A stretch of 64,000 bases of DNA from Trichococcus pasteurii (lineage in GTDB: Bacteria > Bacillota > Bacilli > Lactobacillales > Aerococcaceae): NCBI RefSeq assembly GCF_900112935.1, contig NZ_FONM01000002.1, forward strand, positions 1 through 64,000. Direction: 5' to 3'. Positions within the stretch are counted from its first letter, which is position 1. Every line of letters starts with the position of its first letter. This document shows positions 27,403 through 36,115 of this stretch, piece after piece. Under the pieces are notes generated by a model. It was not told where the DNA came from. It searched no databases and saw only the letters and a list, made by a program, of their open reading frames with translations. Both the position numbers and the translations under genes were made by a program.

Positions 27403-27948
27403 ATGCTTACGTTGATCATAGTGCTCTCTTTGTTGTGGGGCATCTATACAGGCGTCAGAAGAGGTCTTATTCTGCAGGTTGTCTACACCGTAGGATATTT
27501 CATTTCTTTCTTGGTCGCCAGAGAATACTACACCGTTGTCGCGGATAAGATCGACTTGTTGGTGCCATATCCATCCGTCGAGTTCGGCAAAGAATTGATT
27601 TTTTACACAGAAGAGGTGTCCTTCGTCCTGGATCAGGCGTTTTATAACGGCTTGGCATTCATCCTGCTGTTGTTCGCAGGCTGGCTTGCCACAAGATTTG
27701 TCGGGAGCATGCTGAACTCATTGGCGTTCTTCCCGATCATCAAGCAGCTGAATCAGCTGGGCGGCGGCGTGCTCGGATTCCTGATTCACTACATCGGGAT
27801 GTTCCTTTTGCTGACGCTCGCATCCATGATTCCGCTGGATTTCATTCAACAGCTCTATGTCGATAGTGAACTTGCGGCTTGGATGGTGTCCGAAACGCCT
27901 TACTTTTCACGCCTGATCTACGACTGGTGGATCGGCATCATTCAGTAA
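27403..27948 (+). CDS. cvpA: CvpA-family membrane protein
   Basis: 181 residues with four membrane spans (about 1-25, 30-42, 80-100, 118-140). The N-terminal SLLWGIYTGVRRGLILQ matches CvpA/YshB proteins. In E. coli CvpA is needed for colicin V production and bile resistance; the molecular role here is unknown. It sits between zapA and mutS2, a conserved order (yshA-yshB-mutS2) in Firmicutes. Confidence 0.9.
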   Translation: MLTLIIVLSLLWGIYTGVRRGLILQVVYTVGYFISFLVAREYYTVVADKIDLLVPYPSVEFGKELIFYTEEVSFVLDQAFYNGLAFILLLFAGWLATRFVGSMLNSLAFFPIIKQLNQLGGGVLGFLIHYIGMFLLLTLASMIPLDFIQQLYVDSELAAWMVSETPYFSRLIYDWWIGIIQ

Positions 27949-27968
27949 AGACAGTTAGTTAAACAGAA

Positions 27969-28007
27969 GGGACTGTATAGTGTTACTATATCGTCCCGCT
28001 TTTTTTG
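27969..28007 (+). terminator. Hairpin between cvpA and mutS2
   Basis: Stem GGGAC-GTATAG / CTATAT-GTCCC with one mismatch, followed by GCTTTTTTT. It should reduce transcription from zapA-cvpA into mutS2. Confidence 0.75.
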
Positions 28008-28033
28008 GAGAAAGCACTTTTTAGGAGAATAAG

Positions 28034-30409
28034 ATGAATAATAAAATTAGCAAAACATTAGAGTTCGAAAAAATCAAACAACAACTCCAGAATTTTGCGG
28101 CAACCGATCAAGGGATAGATAAAATTCAGGCATTACGGCCCGAAACCGATCCGGAAAAAGTCATTGCATTGCAGAATGAAACGGAAGACGGCAGAAAGGT
28201 GTTGCGCCTGAAGGGCGGGATTCCGATGCCGAGGCTGAAGTCCATCCGCAGCCATCTGAAGCGTCTGGAGATAGGCGGTACCTTGAACGGCAAGGAAATC
28301 GCCGAAATCGGCCGGGTATTGTCGACGACAAGGGAAATCATCCAGTTCTTCCAGTGGTTCGAAGACAACGAGATTCCCTTCTTTGTCCTGGACGAATTGG
28401 TGGACAGGCTGGTCGTATTGCCCGAAATCACAAGAAAGATCCAAGCAACCGTCTATGAGGATGGTACGATCCAGAATGATGCCTCGCCTGCCTTGAAAGG
28501 GATCCGTACAGGAATCAAGCAGGGCGAACAGAATATCCGGACCAAATTGGATGACATCATCAGAGGCAACAAAGCTTCCTACCTCAGTGACGCCATCATC
28601 ACGATCCGCAATGACCGTTTTGTGATTCCGGTCAAGGTCGAATACCGCAATCAATTCGGCGGCATTGTCCATGACCAAAGCTCGACAGGCCAGACGCTTT
28701 ACATCGAACCGCAAGCCATTCTGGATCTGAATAATCATCTGCGCCAGTTGGCTGCACAAGAGAAAGCCGAAATCGAACGGATTCTGTATGAATTATCGAT
28801 GGAAATCGAGCCTTTTACGCAGGAATTGTATGGAAACAGCGAGGTGCTGGCGACTCTGGATTTCATCAACGCAAAAGCGCGTTATGCTGATTCCCTGAAA
28901 GCGACACGCCCGACCATCAGTAAAGAAAATCACATCGCCATCTGGAAAGCCAGACACCCGCTCATCGATCAGAATGACGTTGTCGCGAATGATCTGATCC
29001 TCGGTGAAGCATATCAAGCCATCGTTATTACCGGTCCGAACACGGGCGGAAAGACGATCATGCTGAAAACACTCGGGATCATCCAAATGATGGGCCAATC
29101 CGGCCTTCAAATACCGGCGGATGAGGATAGCCAAATCGGCATATTCACGGAAATTTTTGCGGATATCGGCGATGAGCAGTCGATCGAACAGAGCCTGAGT
29201 ACGTTCTCCTCGCATATGACCAACATCGTCTCGATCCTTAATCAGATCGACGACAAAAGTCTTGTGCTCTTGGATGAGTTGGGTTCCGGTACGGACCCGC
29301 AAGAGGGAGCTTCTCTGGCAATTTCGATTTTGGACTACATCGGCGGCATCGGCAGCTATGTCATGGCCACCACCCATTATCCCGAATTGAAAGCCTACGG
29401 ATACAATCGCTCCGGAACGATCAATGCCAGCATGGAATTCAACGTTGAGACTTTGGCTCCGACCTATCGACTGCAGATAGGCGTACCCGGACGAAGCAAC
29501 GCCTTCGATATCTCGAAACGACTCGGTCTGAACCCGAGCATCATCGATCAGGCACGCAGTTTCATCGATGTGGACAGCCAGAACCTGAACGAGATGATTG
29601 CGGATCTGGAACAGAAGAGACGCGTCACCGAAAAAGAATCCATGCAGCTCCAAGCGCAGTTGGAAGAATCCGACAAATTATTGGCGGACCTGAAGCGCGC
29701 CAACGAAAAGTTGGAAACAAACAAGGAAAAAATCATCGAAGATGCCAAAAAAGAGGCCAACAAGTTGGTCGACACGGCGAAAGAAGAGGCGGAATTCCTG
29801 TTGCAGGAAATCCGTGAAATGCAGCTGAACATGGGTACTTCCGGCAGCATCAAAGAGCACGAACTGATCGATCTGCGCAGACAATTCAATGATCTGCGCC
29901 AGGATGAGTCTTTGGCCAAAAACAAGGTGCTGCGCAAAGAAAAAGAGAAAAAGATATTGAAGCCGGGCGATGAAGTCATTACGGAAACGTATGGCCAGCG
30001 TGGGACGCTGGTCGAAAAGAAAGGCAACGGCGAATGGGTCGTACAGATGGGGATCATGAAGATGAAACTGCCGGAATCGGACCTCAGGCTGATCAAAGAA
30101 GAGCCGCAGCAACAAAAAAGACAGCGGCAGATCGCCACTGTCAAATCTGCTTCATCCAGTCACGTGGCGACGCAGCTCGATCTCAGAGGCCAGCGCTATG
30201 AAGAAGCATTGGCTGAAGTCGATCAGTATTTGGATGCCGCTTTATTGGCGGGTTATCCGCAAGTAACGATCGTTCACGGAAAAGGAACAGGCGCTCTCCG
30301 CAAAGGGGTCGGCGATTTGTTGAAGCGTCACCCGCAAGTTCTTTCCTACGAGTATGCCCCGGTGAATGCCGGCGGAAACGGCGCGACGATCGTTACGTTC
30401 CGCGGCTGA
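28034..30409 (+). CDS. mutS2: Endonuclease MutS2
   Basis: 791 residues. MutS core and clamp helices, ABC ATPase with Walker A GPNTGGKT (about 334-341) and Walker B LLDELGSGTDP, a coiled coil, and a C-terminal Smr nuclease domain beginning LDLRGQRYEEAL with HGKGTGALRKG. It lacks the MutS mismatch-reading domain. In some species it suppresses recombination; in Bacillus it acts in rescue of collided ribosomes. SD AGGAG before the ATG. Follows cvpA and precedes trxA, as in relatives. Confidence 0.96.
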   Translation: MNNKISKTLEFEKIKQQLQNFAATDQGIDKIQALRPETDPEKVIALQNETEDGRKVLRLKGGIPMPRLKSIRSHLKRLEIGGTLNGKEIAEIGRVLSTTREIIQFFQWFEDNEIPFFVLDELVDRLVVLPEITRKIQATVYEDGTIQNDASPALKGIRTGIKQGEQNIRTKLDDIIRGNKASYLSDAIITIRNDRFVIPVKVEYRNQFGGIVHDQSSTGQTLYIEPQAILDLNNHLRQLAAQEKAEIERILYELSMEIEPFTQELYGNSEVLATLDFINAKARYADSLKATRPTISKENHIAIWKARHPLIDQNDVVANDLILGEAYQAIVITGPNTGGKTIMLKTLGIIQMMGQSGLQIPADEDSQIGIFTEIFADIGDEQSIEQSLSTFSSHMTNIVSILNQIDDKSLVLLDELGSGTDPQEGASLAISILDYIGGIGSYVMATTHYPELKAYGYNRSGTINASMEFNVETLAPTYRLQIGVPGRSNAFDISKRLGLNPSIIDQARSFIDVDSQNLNEMIADLEQKRRVTEKESMQLQAQLEESDKLLADLKRANEKLETNKEKIIEDAKKEANKLVDTAKEEAEFLLQEIREMQLNMGTSGSIKEHELIDLRRQFNDLRQDESLAKNKVLRKEKEKKILKPGDEVITETYGQRGTLVEKKGNGEWVVQMGIMKMKLPESDLRLIKEEPQQQKRQRQIATVKSASSSHVATQLDLRGQRYEEALAEVDQYLDAALLAGYPQVTIVHGKGTGALRKGVGDLLKRHPQVLSYEYAPVNAGGNGATIVTFRG

Positions 30410-30418
30410 GCAGATTGA

Positions 30419-30447
30419 TTGGTACTGAGCAAAACCTCTGCTATAAT
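30419..30447 (+). promoter_or_regulatory. trxA promoter
   Basis: TTGGTA, 17-bp spacer, TATAAT. Gives trxA its own transcript starting near 30454. Confidence 0.7.
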
Positions 30448-30484
30448 TGATACATAACGATGAATTGTGAAGGGAGTAAATACA

Positions 30485-30796
30485 ATGGTAAAAATATTAA
30501 CAGATGCAAATTTCGAGACAGAAACAAAAAATGGGGTCGTATTGGTGGATTTTTGGGCAACTTGGTGCGGACCTTGCCGCATGCAATCACCGATCATCGA
30601 TGAATTGGATGAAGAAATCGGCGACAAAGTGACATTCGCTAAAATGGATGTGGATGCTAATCCGCAAACGCCTAGCCAATTCGGCATCATGGGCATCCCA
30701 ACGTTGTTGATCAAAAAAGATGGACAAGTCGTAGAGAAATTAGTCGGCTACCACGCAAAAGAGATGCTTGAAGAAACGCTTGAAAAATATATTTAA
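30485..30796 (+). CDS. trxA: Thioredoxin
   Basis: 103 residues, a single thioredoxin fold. Redox site WCGPC with Cys28 and Cys31 and the cis-proline loop GIPT. Cytosolic disulfide reductant, for example for ribonucleotide reductase. The frame opens at 30467; the ATG at 30485 is chosen for AGGGAG about 9 nt upstream and for family length. Own promoter and terminator. Confidence 0.97.
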   Translation: MVKILTDANFETETKNGVVLVDFWATWCGPCRMQSPIIDELDEEIGDKVTFAKMDVDANPQTPSQFGIMGIPTLLIKKDGQVVEKLVGYHAKEMLEETLEKYI

Positions 30797-30803
30797 AGAA
30801 TAA

Positions 30804-30854
30804 GAAAGAGTTGCCGGTTTCCTGACGTTTCAGGGCTTCCGGCAACTCTTTTTT
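30804..30854 (+). terminator. Terminator after trxA
   Basis: Arms AAAGAGTTGCCGG and CCGGCAACTCTTT with an internal CCTGA/TCAGG pair, followed by TTTTT. Confidence 0.9.
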
Positions 30855-30916
30855 GCTGTGGGAACTTCGTGGTGGAGGTTGCAATTTTTGTAGAAAGCCC
30901 AAACCGCGTCGCATTC

Positions 30917-30967
30917 GCCAAAAAAGCCCAAGCTACGCGGCAAAAGATTACCGGGATGCTTGGGCTT
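30917..30967 (-). terminator. Terminator after yslB
   Basis: On the minus strand AAGCCCAAGC pairs with GCTTGGGCTT, with a long loop that can form a second small stem, followed by TTTT. Confidence 0.85.
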
Positions 30968-30973
30968 AGCTGT

Positions 30974-31399
30974 TCATTCAATGAACAGCGTGATGATGAC
31001 TTCTTTTTTCTTGTCTTTTCCGACTACAATCTCCGCTTTTGCCTCACAGGGGAGACCGGTCGTCATCTGGATCTGCTGCGCCAAAAATCCGGCTTCCAGT
31101 TGGAAGGTGGCTTGCTCGTTTTGGGTGCGGACGGTGACAAGATCGCTTTCCAAACGGTATTGTTGCGTATTTTTTTCTTTTTTCAGCAGTTCCAGTTGTC
31201 CGAAACCGCAATAAATCATCGCTTCATATAGGTCTTCCTGACTTTTTAACGGGAATTGCCGAGCCAAATCTTTTCCGGCCCAATACAATATTTCATCGGT
31301 ATGTTCGCCTAGGATGTTTCCCAGAAGGTAATCCCTTATCAATAAATAGGAGAAGTGCTCGTTATCGATAATATGGGCATTTTCGTTTTCAGGATTCAA
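30974..31399 (-). CDS. yslB: YslB family protein (DUF2507)
   Basis: 141 residues. A V4R/bacteriochlorophyll-reductase-like small domain typical of YslB (DUF2507): LIRDYLLGNILGEHTDEILYWAGKDLARQF, then LYEAMIYCGFG and a beta-rich end. Function unknown. The frame opens at an ATG at 31429. The TTG at 31399 lies seven bases after AAGGGGGGAA and is the likelier start. yslB is often close to trxA in Firmicutes. Confidence 0.85.
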   Translation of the reverse strand: MNPENENAHIIDNEHFSYLLIRDYLLGNILGEHTDEILYWAGKDLARQFPLKSQEDLYEAMIYCGFGQLELLKKEKNTQQYRLESDLVTVRTQNEQATFQLEAGFLAQQIQMTTGLPCEAKAEIVVGKDKKKEVIITLFIE

Positions 31400-31554
31400 T
31401 GGATTTCCCCCCTTAAAGTTACACTTCATTATACACGTATTTTAATAAGTGGATAGAGCCTATTTTCAGGCGATGCCTATCAATGGCGTTTTTTTTCAAC
31501 ATCAGGCATAATAGGGGTAAGAAATCCAACATGCAATCAGAAAGGAAGATGTTT

Positions 31555-31665
31555 ATGTGGACTGCCAAGAAAGCTTTGGGGTTGATCCTGCTGTTGATTC
31601 CGGTCTTCAAATATATTTCGGACTGGAAAAAAGAAGAGGAACAACGCCGCTTACTGAAGGGCTGA
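31555..31665 (+). CDS. Possible 36-residue membrane miniprotein
   Basis: ATG at 31555 follows AAAGGAAG by about 6 nt. It encodes one hydrophobic helix (ALGLILLLIPVFKYI) and a charged tail (KKEEEQRRLLKG), typical of small single-span membrane proteins. A possible -10 CATAAT lies upstream. No relative recognised. It is flanked by convergent transcription on the right. Confidence 0.45.
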   Translation: MWTAKKALGLILLLIPVFKYISDWKKEEEQRRLLKG

Positions 31666-31693
31666 ACGGGCCAATCCTATCCGGACAAAAAAT

Positions 31694-31738
31694 GGAAACT
31701 CGTTATGCCGCCGGTCGCGGCATAACGAGTTTCCTTTG
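31694..31738. terminator. Bidirectional terminator, 17-bp stem
   Basis: GGAAACTCGTTATGCCG and its perfect complement around CCGGTCG. Minus-strand flank ATTTTTTG serves the PII-like gene; the plus-strand flank TTTGTT is weaker. Confidence 0.85.
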
Positions 31739-31741
31739 TTC

Positions 31742-32047
31742 CTATCCAGAAATGCCATGGACTCTCCTGAGGTTGATCCCAAAAAGGATGCCATTCCCGG
31801 GTGTGGTAATATTTACAGCTTCCTCGATTTGGTTGATGATTTTTTCGGAATGTTCTTCCTGGGTCAACACCAGCAGGATCTCCTTTTCCGGTTCCAAAGC
31901 CAGATTGAACAACTTCTTGTTCTCATGCATCCCGGATCCGCGGCCAGCTATCACGGTGCCACAGTAGGATTCTTCGCAGCGTGCGCTTTCGAAGACGCGG
32001 TCGATTAAGCCTTTATCCACTACGGTTACAATCGTTTGATAACTCAT
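31742..32047 (-). CDS. PII-like signalling protein
   Basis: 101 residues with the PII (GlnB-like) fold pattern: a first strand SYQTIVTVVDKGL, a short T-loop region GTVIAGRGSGMH, then EPEKEILLVLTQEE and GNGILFGINLRRVHGI. PII trimers sense nucleotides and 2-oxoglutarate and bind a partner protein. No ammonium transporter, glutamine synthetase or DUF1538 membrane partner is nearby, so the ligand and target are open. A longer frame opens at 32149; the ATG at 32047 follows AAGGAG at 11 nt and starts the domain exactly. Minus-strand promoter TTGGTC-18-TACAAT lies near 32140-32170. Confidence 0.75.
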   Translation of the reverse strand: MSYQTIVTVVDKGLIDRVFESARCEESYCGTVIAGRGSGMHENKKLFNLALEPEKEILLVLTQEEHSEKIINQIEEAVNITTPGNGILFGINLRRVHGISG

Positions 32048-32309
32048 TTGTATGTCCACTCCTTCTTCCTGGTCTGCATCCATCATAATGCCGGACGCTT
32101 CAGGAGGACAAGAAAAAACCGTCCTGAAATTGAGACTATTGTAGCACACTTATTTTTGGACGACCAATAATCGGCAGTGGACGTGTAAGAAGGAAACAAC
32201 CTATTCCGCAAAAGTGAAGCAAGTCAGTATGAAATTTGCCTCATTTTTACAAAAACCGTGCATCTTAAGGTAAAATAGAGATACGAAAACAAATAAAGGA
32301 AGTAACTGC

Positions 32310-33131
32310 ATGATCAAAAAAGCAATCGGTTTTATTGACTCTGGCGTCGGCGGCTTGACCGTCGTGAAACAAGCGATGAAACAGCTTCCCAATGAATCCA
32401 TTTATTATCTGGGGGATTCCGCCAGATGCCCCTATGGACCAAGGCCCAAAGAAGAAGTGATTCAATATACATGGGAAATGACACAGTTTCTGCTGAAGAA
32501 AGATATCAAAATGCTGGTGATTGCCTGCAATACTGCGACTGCTGCCGCCTTGGACATCATCCGGGAGCGCGTTGACATTCCGGTGATCGGTGTCATCAAT
32601 CCCGGCAGCCGTGCCGCAATCAAACATTCGAAAAATGAACGCATAGCCGTAATCGGCACAAAAGGCACAATCAACAGCGACGTTTACAAGAAAACGATCA
32701 AGGATAAAGACAAGGGCATTTCTGTCATCAGCATGAGCTGTCCCAAGTTTGTGCCGCTGGTTGAGAGCAATCAGTACAACGGATCGATCGCGAAAAAAGT
32801 GGTTGCGGAAACGCTGAACCCCTTGCTGAAGGAATCGATCGACACTCTGATTCTGGGGTGCACGCATTATCCGCTTTTGACACCGCTCATCCAAAATGTG
32901 ATGGGGCCTTGCGTGACACTAATCGATTCCGGTGCCGAAACGGTATCTGAGGTGAGTACCTTATTGGATTATTTCCGCTTGGCGGAAAGCTCGCACAACA
33001 AGGAAGCCTCCGAATACCATTTTTATACGACTGGATCGCCGAAACTATTTTCGGATATCGCAGAAAATTGGCTCGGCCAGAGCAATTTTACAGTCGAAAA
33101 AGTTGATCTGGTCAATTTGATTGAAAAATGA
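32310..33131 (+). CDS. murI: Glutamate racemase
   Basis: 273 residues. Makes D-glutamate for peptidoglycan. Two catalytic cysteines: Cys73 in ACNTAT and Cys184 in GCTHYP. N-terminal [11 protein letters not shown] and [10 protein letters not shown] fit the family. ATG with AAGGAAG upstream. First gene of a conserved four-gene run with rdgB, yfcE and cbpB. Possible -10 TAAAAT at 32271-32276. Confidence 0.97.
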   Translation: MIKKAIGFIDSGVGGLTVVKQAMKQLPNESIYYLGDSARCPYGPRPKEEVIQYTWEMTQFLLKKDIKMLVIACNTATAAALDIIRERVDIPVIGVINPGSRAAIKHSKNERIAVIGTKGTINSDVYKKTIKDKDKGISVISMSCPKFVPLVESNQYNGSIAKKVVAETLNPLLKESIDTLILGCTHYPLLTPLIQNVMGPCVTLIDSGAETVSEVSTLLDYFRLAESSHNKEASEYHFYTTGSPKLFSDIAENWLGQSNFTVEKVDLVNLIEK

Positions 33132-33150
33132 TTGAGAAATGAGGGATACA

Positions 33151-33774
33151 ATGAACGCAACGGAAAAAAAGAAGATCGTGATAGCGACCAAAAATCCGGG
33201 AAAAGCCAGGGATTTCGCCGTCCTGTTTGAACCGAAAGGCTACGAAGTGGTGACTTTGTTGGACTATCCGGAGATTGAAGATGTGGAGGAAACCGGCTAT
33301 ACGTTCGAAGCCAATGCACGCAAGAAAGCTGAAACGATCGCCGCATTGTTGGGTATGACGGTCTTGGCGGATGATTCGGGCATCTGCATCGATGCCTTGG
33401 ATGGCCAGCCAGGTGTGTTTTCTGCCCGATTTGCTGGTGGAATGAAAAGCGATGCCGCCAATAATGCGAAGGTGCTTGCGATGCTTGGGTCCCAGGAAAA
33501 CCCATCCCGTAAGGCGCATTTCCATTGTACCTTAGTGTTGGCCCATCCGGATCGGGAGAGTTTGGTTGTCGAAGGGGATATCGAGGGCGAAATCGCGGAG
33601 TTCCCGAGCGGAGACAATGGCTTCGGATATGATCCTTTGTTTTATTTGCCACACTTAGGCAAGACGATGGCAGAATTGAGCGATACCGAAAAAAATCAGA
33701 TCAGCCACCGCGCAAATGCCCTGAAAAATCTGGAGAAAAGTTGGGCAGCCTGGCTGGAAAAGGAAGCGGATTAG
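33151..33774 (+). CDS. rdgB: XTP/dITP diphosphatase (RdgB/HAM1)
   Basis: 207 residues. Cleans deaminated purine nucleotides from the pool. Motifs ATKNPGKARDF, ADDSGICIDALDGQPGVFSARFAG and GDNGFGYDPLF are all present, as is the C-terminal SHRANAL. The frame opens at 33139; the ATG at 33151 has GAGGGA five bases upstream. It starts 19 nt after murI. Confidence 0.96.
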   Translation: MNATEKKKIVIATKNPGKARDFAVLFEPKGYEVVTLLDYPEIEDVEETGYTFEANARKKAETIAALLGMTVLADDSGICIDALDGQPGVFSARFAGGMKSDAANNAKVLAMLGSQENPSRKAHFHCTLVLAHPDRESLVVEGDIEGEIAEFPSGDNGFGYDPLFYLPHLGKTMAELSDTEKNQISHRANALKNLEKSWAAWLEKEAD

Positions 33775-34293
33775 ATGGTAAAAATACTTGCAGTCAGCGA
33801 CAGCCATGGCAAAAAAGATATTCTGAACGAATTGGCTTTGCGCTATGCGAATCAGGTCGATCATTTTGTCCACTGCGGTGATTCGGAATTGAGCAGTTCC
33901 GATCTGATCTGGGGAATCATGTCCACAGTGATGGGGAATTGCGATTATGATTATCAAATGAACGACGAATACCGATTCCAGGCCGCCGACAAAAATGTGC
34001 TGGTTGTTCACGGGCATCGTCATTCTGTTAGGGACTCCGTTGCCGGGTTGAAACGCGAAGCCCAGCAAGCGAATGCTTCGCTGGTATTTTATGGGCATAC
34101 CCATATCGCCAAAGCGGAACAGGAGGATGGCATCCTGTTCGTCAATCCGGGCAGCATCAGTCAACCGCGCGGCACACTGATGGAAAAGACCTATTGCATC
34201 GTCACATTGGACGGCCAATCCGTCACAGTGACCTATTACAATGACCGCCATCAGGAAATGGTCGATCTGAACAAACAATTTCAAATTCTTTGA
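33775..34293 (+). CDS. YfcE/MJ0936-family metallophosphoesterase
   Basis: 172 residues, calcineurin-like fold. Metal-binding motifs AVSDSHG, HCGD, GNCD, VHGHRH and GHTH in order. Likely a phosphodiesterase; physiological substrate unknown. Its ATG directly follows the rdgB stop codon, so the two are translated in tandem. Confidence 0.93.
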   Translation: MVKILAVSDSHGKKDILNELALRYANQVDHFVHCGDSELSSSDLIWGIMSTVMGNCDYDYQMNDEYRFQAADKNVLVVHGHRHSVRDSVAGLKREAQQANASLVFYGHTHIAKAEQEDGILFVNPGSISQPRGTLMEKTYCIVTLDGQSVTVTYYNDRHQEMVDLNKQFQIL

Positions 34294-34303
34294 TTATATG
34301 CAA

Positions 34304-34347
34304 AGAAGGTGTTCCCGGCGGCATAGTCGCCTGATGGACACCTTTTA
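34304..34347 (+). other. Hairpin in the yfcE-cbpB gap
   Basis: AAGGTGT/ACACCTT outer stem with an inner GGCG/CGCC stem and a short TTTT, ending immediately before the cbpB ribosome-binding site AGGAGG. It could be a weak terminator or attenuator that lowers cbpB expression. Confidence 0.5.
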
Positions 34348-34360
34348 GGAGGAAATTAAA

Positions 34361-34861
34361 ATGATTAGTAGCGAAGTAGCCGGGCTATTGCTGGACAATG
34401 AGGCGTGCGGGGATCTGATGATCCATGGCGAAAATGTCGCCAATGTACATTGTTCGAACAATCTGAACCATGCGTTTCTGGTGCTGTCCCAAGTGAAGTA
34501 TTCCGTCATTCCCGTTTTGGATTCGAAGTCCCGCATCAAGGGCCTGATTTCCATACCGATGATCATCAAAGCCATCACGGAAATCGATGCGATCCGCTAT
34601 GACAAGATGGAAACACTCACCGTGGAAGAAGTGATGGACAGTAATGTGCAGACCATCCGTCCATGGACGGATCTTGAGGATATTCTGAATTATCTGATCG
34701 ATCACAATTTCCTGTGCGTTACCGAAGATGATGGCAAATTTATCGGCATCATCACGCGCAAAGAGATTCTGACGAGAGTGAATCACTTGGTGCATGGCAT
34801 CCATCGCCTCTATAAATTTGAGAAAATTGAGGAGAAAGAAGAAGTGGCATCCGAAAGATAG
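34361..34861 (+). CDS. cbpB: Cyclic-di-AMP-binding CBS-pair protein CbpB
   Basis: 166 residues made of two CBS domains (about 15-75 and 90-145) and a charged C-terminal helix. Length, sequence and place behind murI-rdgB-yfcE fit CbpB (DarB/YkuL in Bacillus). That protein binds c-di-AMP; its free form activates the (p)ppGpp synthetase Rel and, in Bacillus, pyruvate carboxylase. AGGAGG lies before the ATG. The neighbouring convergent gene is an MscS channel, as ykuL and ykuT are neighbours in Bacillus. Confidence 0.87.
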   Translation: MISSEVAGLLLDNEACGDLMIHGENVANVHCSNNLNHAFLVLSQVKYSVIPVLDSKSRIKGLISIPMIIKAITEIDAIRYDKMETLTVEEVMDSNVQTIRPWTDLEDILNYLIDHNFLCVTEDDGKFIGIITRKEILTRVNHLVHGIHRLYKFEKIEEKEEVASER

Positions 34862-34893
34862 AAAGCGGCTGTTTGCTTCGAGCCTCACCCTAA

Positions 34894-34943
34894 AGAAAAA
34901 GTGCTCCGCCGCCAAATGATTTGGATGCGGAGCACTTTTTTTG
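34894..34943. terminator. Bidirectional terminator cbpB / mscS
   Basis: Arms AAAAAGTGCTCCGC and GCGGAGCACTTTTT, plus an inner CCAAAT/ATTTGG pair, with T run on the right and A run on the left. Confidence 0.93.
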
Positions 34944-34944
34944 C

Positions 34945-35850
34945 TTATGCTTTCGGGGCGGTGTACGGCATCGCCGGAATCTGGATGCCAGCCTCCAACA
35001 GTGCGGAACGGTAACTTCCCAAGAACAGGTTTTGGATGGCAAACTGCTGACCGTTCAGTGTATAAAAGACCACACGATAGGCAAGCTGGCCATTCCCTTT
35101 ATCGGTGATGCCGACAACATTCGGGCCTTTGACGATTTCCGGATGTTCCGGCACAATCCGTTCATTGACCGCATGGATGACCTGATCGACCGTTTCGAAA
35201 TCGGTATCCGGATACAAGAGGATATCGATCATTGCCCGCATATCATTCCGGGACAGATTGCTGATGGTCGTGATGGTATGGTTCGGCAAGAAATGCAAAG
35301 TACCATCAAAACTCTTGATTTGTGTCGTCCGCAGCCCGACATTCACGACAGTGCCGTCGATTCCGCCGATGACAACGTGATCGCCGACATCAAATTGGGA
35401 CTCCAGGATGATGAAGAAACCATTGACGATATCGTTGATGAATTGCTGTGCGCCGAGACCGATCGCCAGACCCGCAAGACCAGCGCCGGCAATGAGTGTG
35501 GCGATCGGCACACCCAAAATGGAGAGGACCCCGTAGATCAAAAAGAAGAACAAAAGATAACGCAAACCATTCTCGGCTATTTTATAGATGGTGGTGGCAC
35601 GATTCTGAGTAATATGTTTGGTCAATATTTGTTTTTCGAAAGTACGGTGCAAAACGTAACTGGATAAACGTTTTAAAGCAAAAAAGATGAGCAGCAAAAA
35701 AAGCAAGGTAATGCCTTTCGAAATGAACAAGCCCACAATCTCTTCCCAGGCGATGCTGTTCCACCATTTGACGAAAATATTAGGATTCGTCACCACTTCC
35801 TCTATCAAATCTTGCGCAAGAGCACTGTCTTGTATACTTATATCATTCAT
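34945..35850 (-). CDS. Small-conductance mechanosensitive channel (MscS, YkuT-like)
   Basis: 301 residues. Two to three N-terminal membrane spans, then the pore helix ATLIAGAGLAGLAIGLGAQ, the MscS signature PNHTITTISNLSR-type segment in the beta domain, and the cytoplasmic cage. Releases solutes on hypo-osmotic shock. The open frame begins at 36012; the ATG at 35850 is preceded by GAGGGA and gives normal length. On the minus strand TACAAT near 35884 may be its -10. The gap 35851-36115 holds no gene, only a loose inverted repeat (ATGAAAATGGA near 35906 with TCCATTTTCGT near 35967). Confidence 0.93.
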   Translation of the reverse strand: MNDISIQDSALAQDLIEEVVTNPNIFVKWWNSIAWEEIVGLFISKGITLLFLLLIFFALKRLSSYVLHRTFEKQILTKHITQNRATTIYKIAENGLRYLLFFFLIYGVLSILGVPIATLIAGAGLAGLAIGLGAQQFINDIVNGFFIILESQFDVGDHVVIGGIDGTVVNVGLRTTQIKSFDGTLHFLPNHTITTISNLSRNDMRAMIDILLYPDTDFETVDQVIHAVNERIVPEHPEIVKGPNVVGITDKGNGQLAYRVVFYTLNGQQFAIQNLFLGSYRSALLEAGIQIPAMPYTAPKA

Positions 35851-36115
35851 AAAATCCCTCATTTCTGAACAGCTGTTTCCATTGTAACAAATTAACCGGC
35901 TCATGAAAATGGAGATAGGGTTACGTTTTATTGAAGAAAGCGTGTCTGAAGCAGAACAATCCATTTTCGTGGAAATGGTGCTGACTAAAGGGGTTTCAAT
36001 AGCATATAACAAATGACTATGGTATCATTTTATTATAAATAGTATAAATCTTATAAAAATTCATACAATGCTTTGACAGATGCACGTATGGATCAAGAAG
36101 GAGTGAGTACAAATA

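Noticed and set aside
28793-29653. 286-codon antisense frame inside mutS2
   Set aside because: Lies opposite the ATPase core with its Walker motifs; no domain on the antisense strand.
34921-35667. 248-codon plus-strand frame opposite the MscS gene
   Set aside because: Overlaps the shared terminator at its start and mirrors a conserved channel gene.
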